A stretch of DNA of 64,000 nucleotides from assembly GCA_965224815.1 (NCBI GenBank), contig CBDDAF010000003.1, positions 1,860,001-1,924,000 on the forward strand. The letters are read 5' to 3'. Shown here one piece after another: positions 62,876-64,000 of this stretch (positions are counted from its first letter, which is position 1; each line of letters opens with the position of its first letter). The translations under genes were made by a program, and so were the position numbers. The DNA is from CAYPEL01 sp036479985. GTDB taxonomy: Bacteria > Pseudomonadota > Gammaproteobacteria > DSM-19610. The notes beneath the pieces are model-generated. The model saw only the letters and a program-made list of their open reading frames with translations. It made no database searches and was not told where the DNA came from.

Positions 62876-63958
62876 TTATACCACTTCTTTAATATTTCCG
62901 TGTTCCACGTGAAACACTTTTAAAGATGGACAATGGCATTCTTTTAAAACAGATTCTGGTTGTATCGCAGTAATAAAAGCCTGGACATTTAATCCTGACA
63001 AACATTCAATCGTTCGCCGTTGGTGCTGGCTATCTAACTCGGACCCCAAATCATCCAATAGGTAAAGTCCACCAGTCTTTGCATTGCTATCCGTTAAGGG
63101 ATGACATAACTGCAAAGCAATTACCAGAAGCTTTTGTTGGCCACGTGATAGCTGGAGCATTAAATCTTTACCCTCTTCCTGAAACAGGAAATCACCCCGA
63201 TGAATTCCATACTGGGTGTAACCCTGCTCCCTATCTTTTTCCAATTGCTGCGCTAAACATTCTTCATATTCCTTACCCGCGGGTATGCCTGAATAATATT
63301 TAATGCTTGTCGAATGCTCTTCTTCCACCAGGTAATTAAATAACTCATTGAATTTAATGGTAATATTTTCAATTAGTTGTGCTCTTAGTTTATCTATAAC
63401 CTGACAGGATTTGATGAGATCTTCATTCCAAACAGCAATCTGATTGGGTGCGGCTTTACTTCTTAATGCTGCATTACGTTGTTTGAGTGCCCGTTGATAG
63501 CGTCGCCATTCCTGCGCATAGGAAGGTTCCACGTGAAACAATCTCCAATCCAGAAACCTTCTTCTAAAGCGTGGGCCGTCTTCAAGGAGCTGGTGGATGT
63601 TTCCAGCAAGCAGTTGTAGTGGAAACATTGCAGCCAGTTCGGATAAGCGTTTTACAGCTTCGCCTTGTATCCGGATATCTAATCCCTGCTTTCCATACCC
63701 TACTCCAACTGGAATGTCTGAAACCTGGTTCCTGCTTGCCCTTGCAAAGAGTTCGAAACTATTCGCATCGTGATAAATCAACTCTGAAGGTTTATGTGTT
63801 CGGAAAGAGTTTGCCCTGCCTAAAAAATAGACCGCCTCAAGAAAGCTGGTTTTACCAGCTGCGTTACAGCCAGAAATGATATTCAGTCCAGGAGAAAACG
63901 CCAGATCAGCGTTTTTTATATTACGAAAGCGCCTAATTGATAATGATTGGAGTAACAT
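62876..63958 (-). CDS. recF: DNA replication and repair protein RecF
   Basis: 360 residues, SMC-like ATPase that helps load RecA at gaps. N-terminal RRFRNIKNADLAFSPGLN, Walker A GCNAAGKTSFLEA, signature SRGQQKLLVIALQL, Walker B LYLLDDLGSELD. Two parS-type sites are embedded in its coding sequence, read in protein as FHVEH and FHVEP. The 42 bases upstream to the window edge do not let me recognise dnaN. Confidence 0.98.
   Translation of the reverse strand: MLLQSLSIRRFRNIKNADLAFSPGLNIISGCNAAGKTSFLEAVYFLGRANSFRTHKPSELIYHDANSFELFARASRNQVSDIPVGVGYGKQGLDIRIQGEAVKRLSELAAMFPLQLLAGNIHQLLEDGPRFRRRFLDWRLFHVEPSYAQEWRRYQRALKQRNAALRSKAAPNQIAVWNEDLIKSCQVIDKLRAQLIENITIKFNELFNYLVEEEHSTSIKYYSGIPAGKEYEECLAQQLEKDREQGYTQYGIHRGDFLFQEEGKDLMLQLSRGQQKLLVIALQLCHPLTDSNAKTGGLYLLDDLGSELDSQHQRRTIECLSGLNVQAFITAIQPESVLKECHCPSLKVFHVEHGNIKEVV
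62901..62916. promoter_or_regulatory. parS site 1 (ParB-binding) within recF
   Basis: TGTTCCACGTGAAACA, a full match to the bacterial consensus TGTTYCACGTGRAACA. Near the 3' end of recF. ParB/Spo0J nucleates here for origin segregation. Confidence 0.88.
63525..63540. promoter_or_regulatory. parS site 2 (ParB-binding) within recF
   Basis: GGTTCCACGTGAAACA, 15 of 16 to the consensus (first base differs). 624 bases from site 1, also inside recF. Confidence 0.82.
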
Positions 63959-64000
63959 AAAATATAGCTGCCTTAGCTACTAAACAGCCTGATATAGTTA

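Noticed and set aside
63959..64000. 3' end of dnaN
   Set aside because: Expected by gene order, but none of the three leftward frames in 42 bases shows the usual DnaN C-terminus.

Overview
The window reads as one continuous stretch of chromosome from a gammaproteobacterium; genus cannot be fixed from sequence alone. The evidence is a class I adenylate cyclase, the dapF-DUF484-xerC and ubiE-ubiJ-ubiB operons, an argH / algZ-algR / hemC neighbourhood as in Pseudomonas, NtrBC next to glnA, and glyQ-glyS-...-plsC-...-gyrB-recF at the right end. The right end is probably close to the chromosome origin: gyrB and recF are read leftwards, dnaN and dnaA would be expected just beyond position 64000, and two near-perfect parS sites lie inside recF. 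I see no insertion sequence, prophage, CRISPR array, tRNA or rRNA.

Layout. 1-4400: 5' part of hemC, a periplasmic thioredoxin-like protein, the algZ-algR LytTR two-component pair and argH. 4400-12000: signalling genes, with a cupredoxin-like periplasmic protein in an operon with a large GGDEF-EAL protein, then a PAS/degenerate-GGDEF protein just ahead of cyaA. 12000-24000: housekeeping operons for diaminopimelate/lysine (lptM-lysA, dapF), recombination (xerC), proteolysis (hslVU) and ubiquinone (ubiE-J-B). 24200-29700: a leftward envelope set, gpmI-envC-ctpA-yibQ, ending in a DJ-1-like protein. 29950-33850: ArsR regulator, rhodanese, secB, gpsA, trmL and a class 1B-type dihydroorotate dehydrogenase. 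34100-46600: a 13-gene MSHA-type type IV pilus locus (ATPases, secretin, TPR protein, platform protein, PilMNOP-like subunits, four pilin-like proteins) preceded by a very good sigma-54 promoter. 46600-51600: ntrC, ntrB, a DUF4124 protein and glnA with a sigma-54 promoter and paired NtrC sites. 51600-55050: cation efflux protein, a TusA-like protein coupled to a PP-loop sulfurtransferase, and an unrecognised helical protein. 55370-64000: glyQS, MazG-like, plsC, a Fae homologue, gyrB, recF.

The most unusual non-coding content is a set of at least four families of intergenic inverted-repeat elements. In two of them (52810-52943 with 55081-55214, and 54346-54438 with 59505-59598) the arms of each copy match each other while differing between copies, as expected if the fold, or arm-to-arm correction, is maintained. 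Other points to follow up: a formaldehyde-activating-enzyme homologue without the usual active-site His; divergent trmL and pyrD whose ATG codons share a single CATG; a class 1B dihydroorotate dehydrogenase with no pyrK beside it; and sigma-54 control of both the pilus locus and nitrogen assimilation.

Three themes tie genes together: second messengers (c-di-GMP turnover proteins, cAMP synthesis, and a c-di-GMP-binding-type MshEN domain on the pilus ATPase), nitrogen control (NtrBC-glnA) and envelope growth (EnvC, CtpA, YibQ, LptM, AlgZR, pilus).
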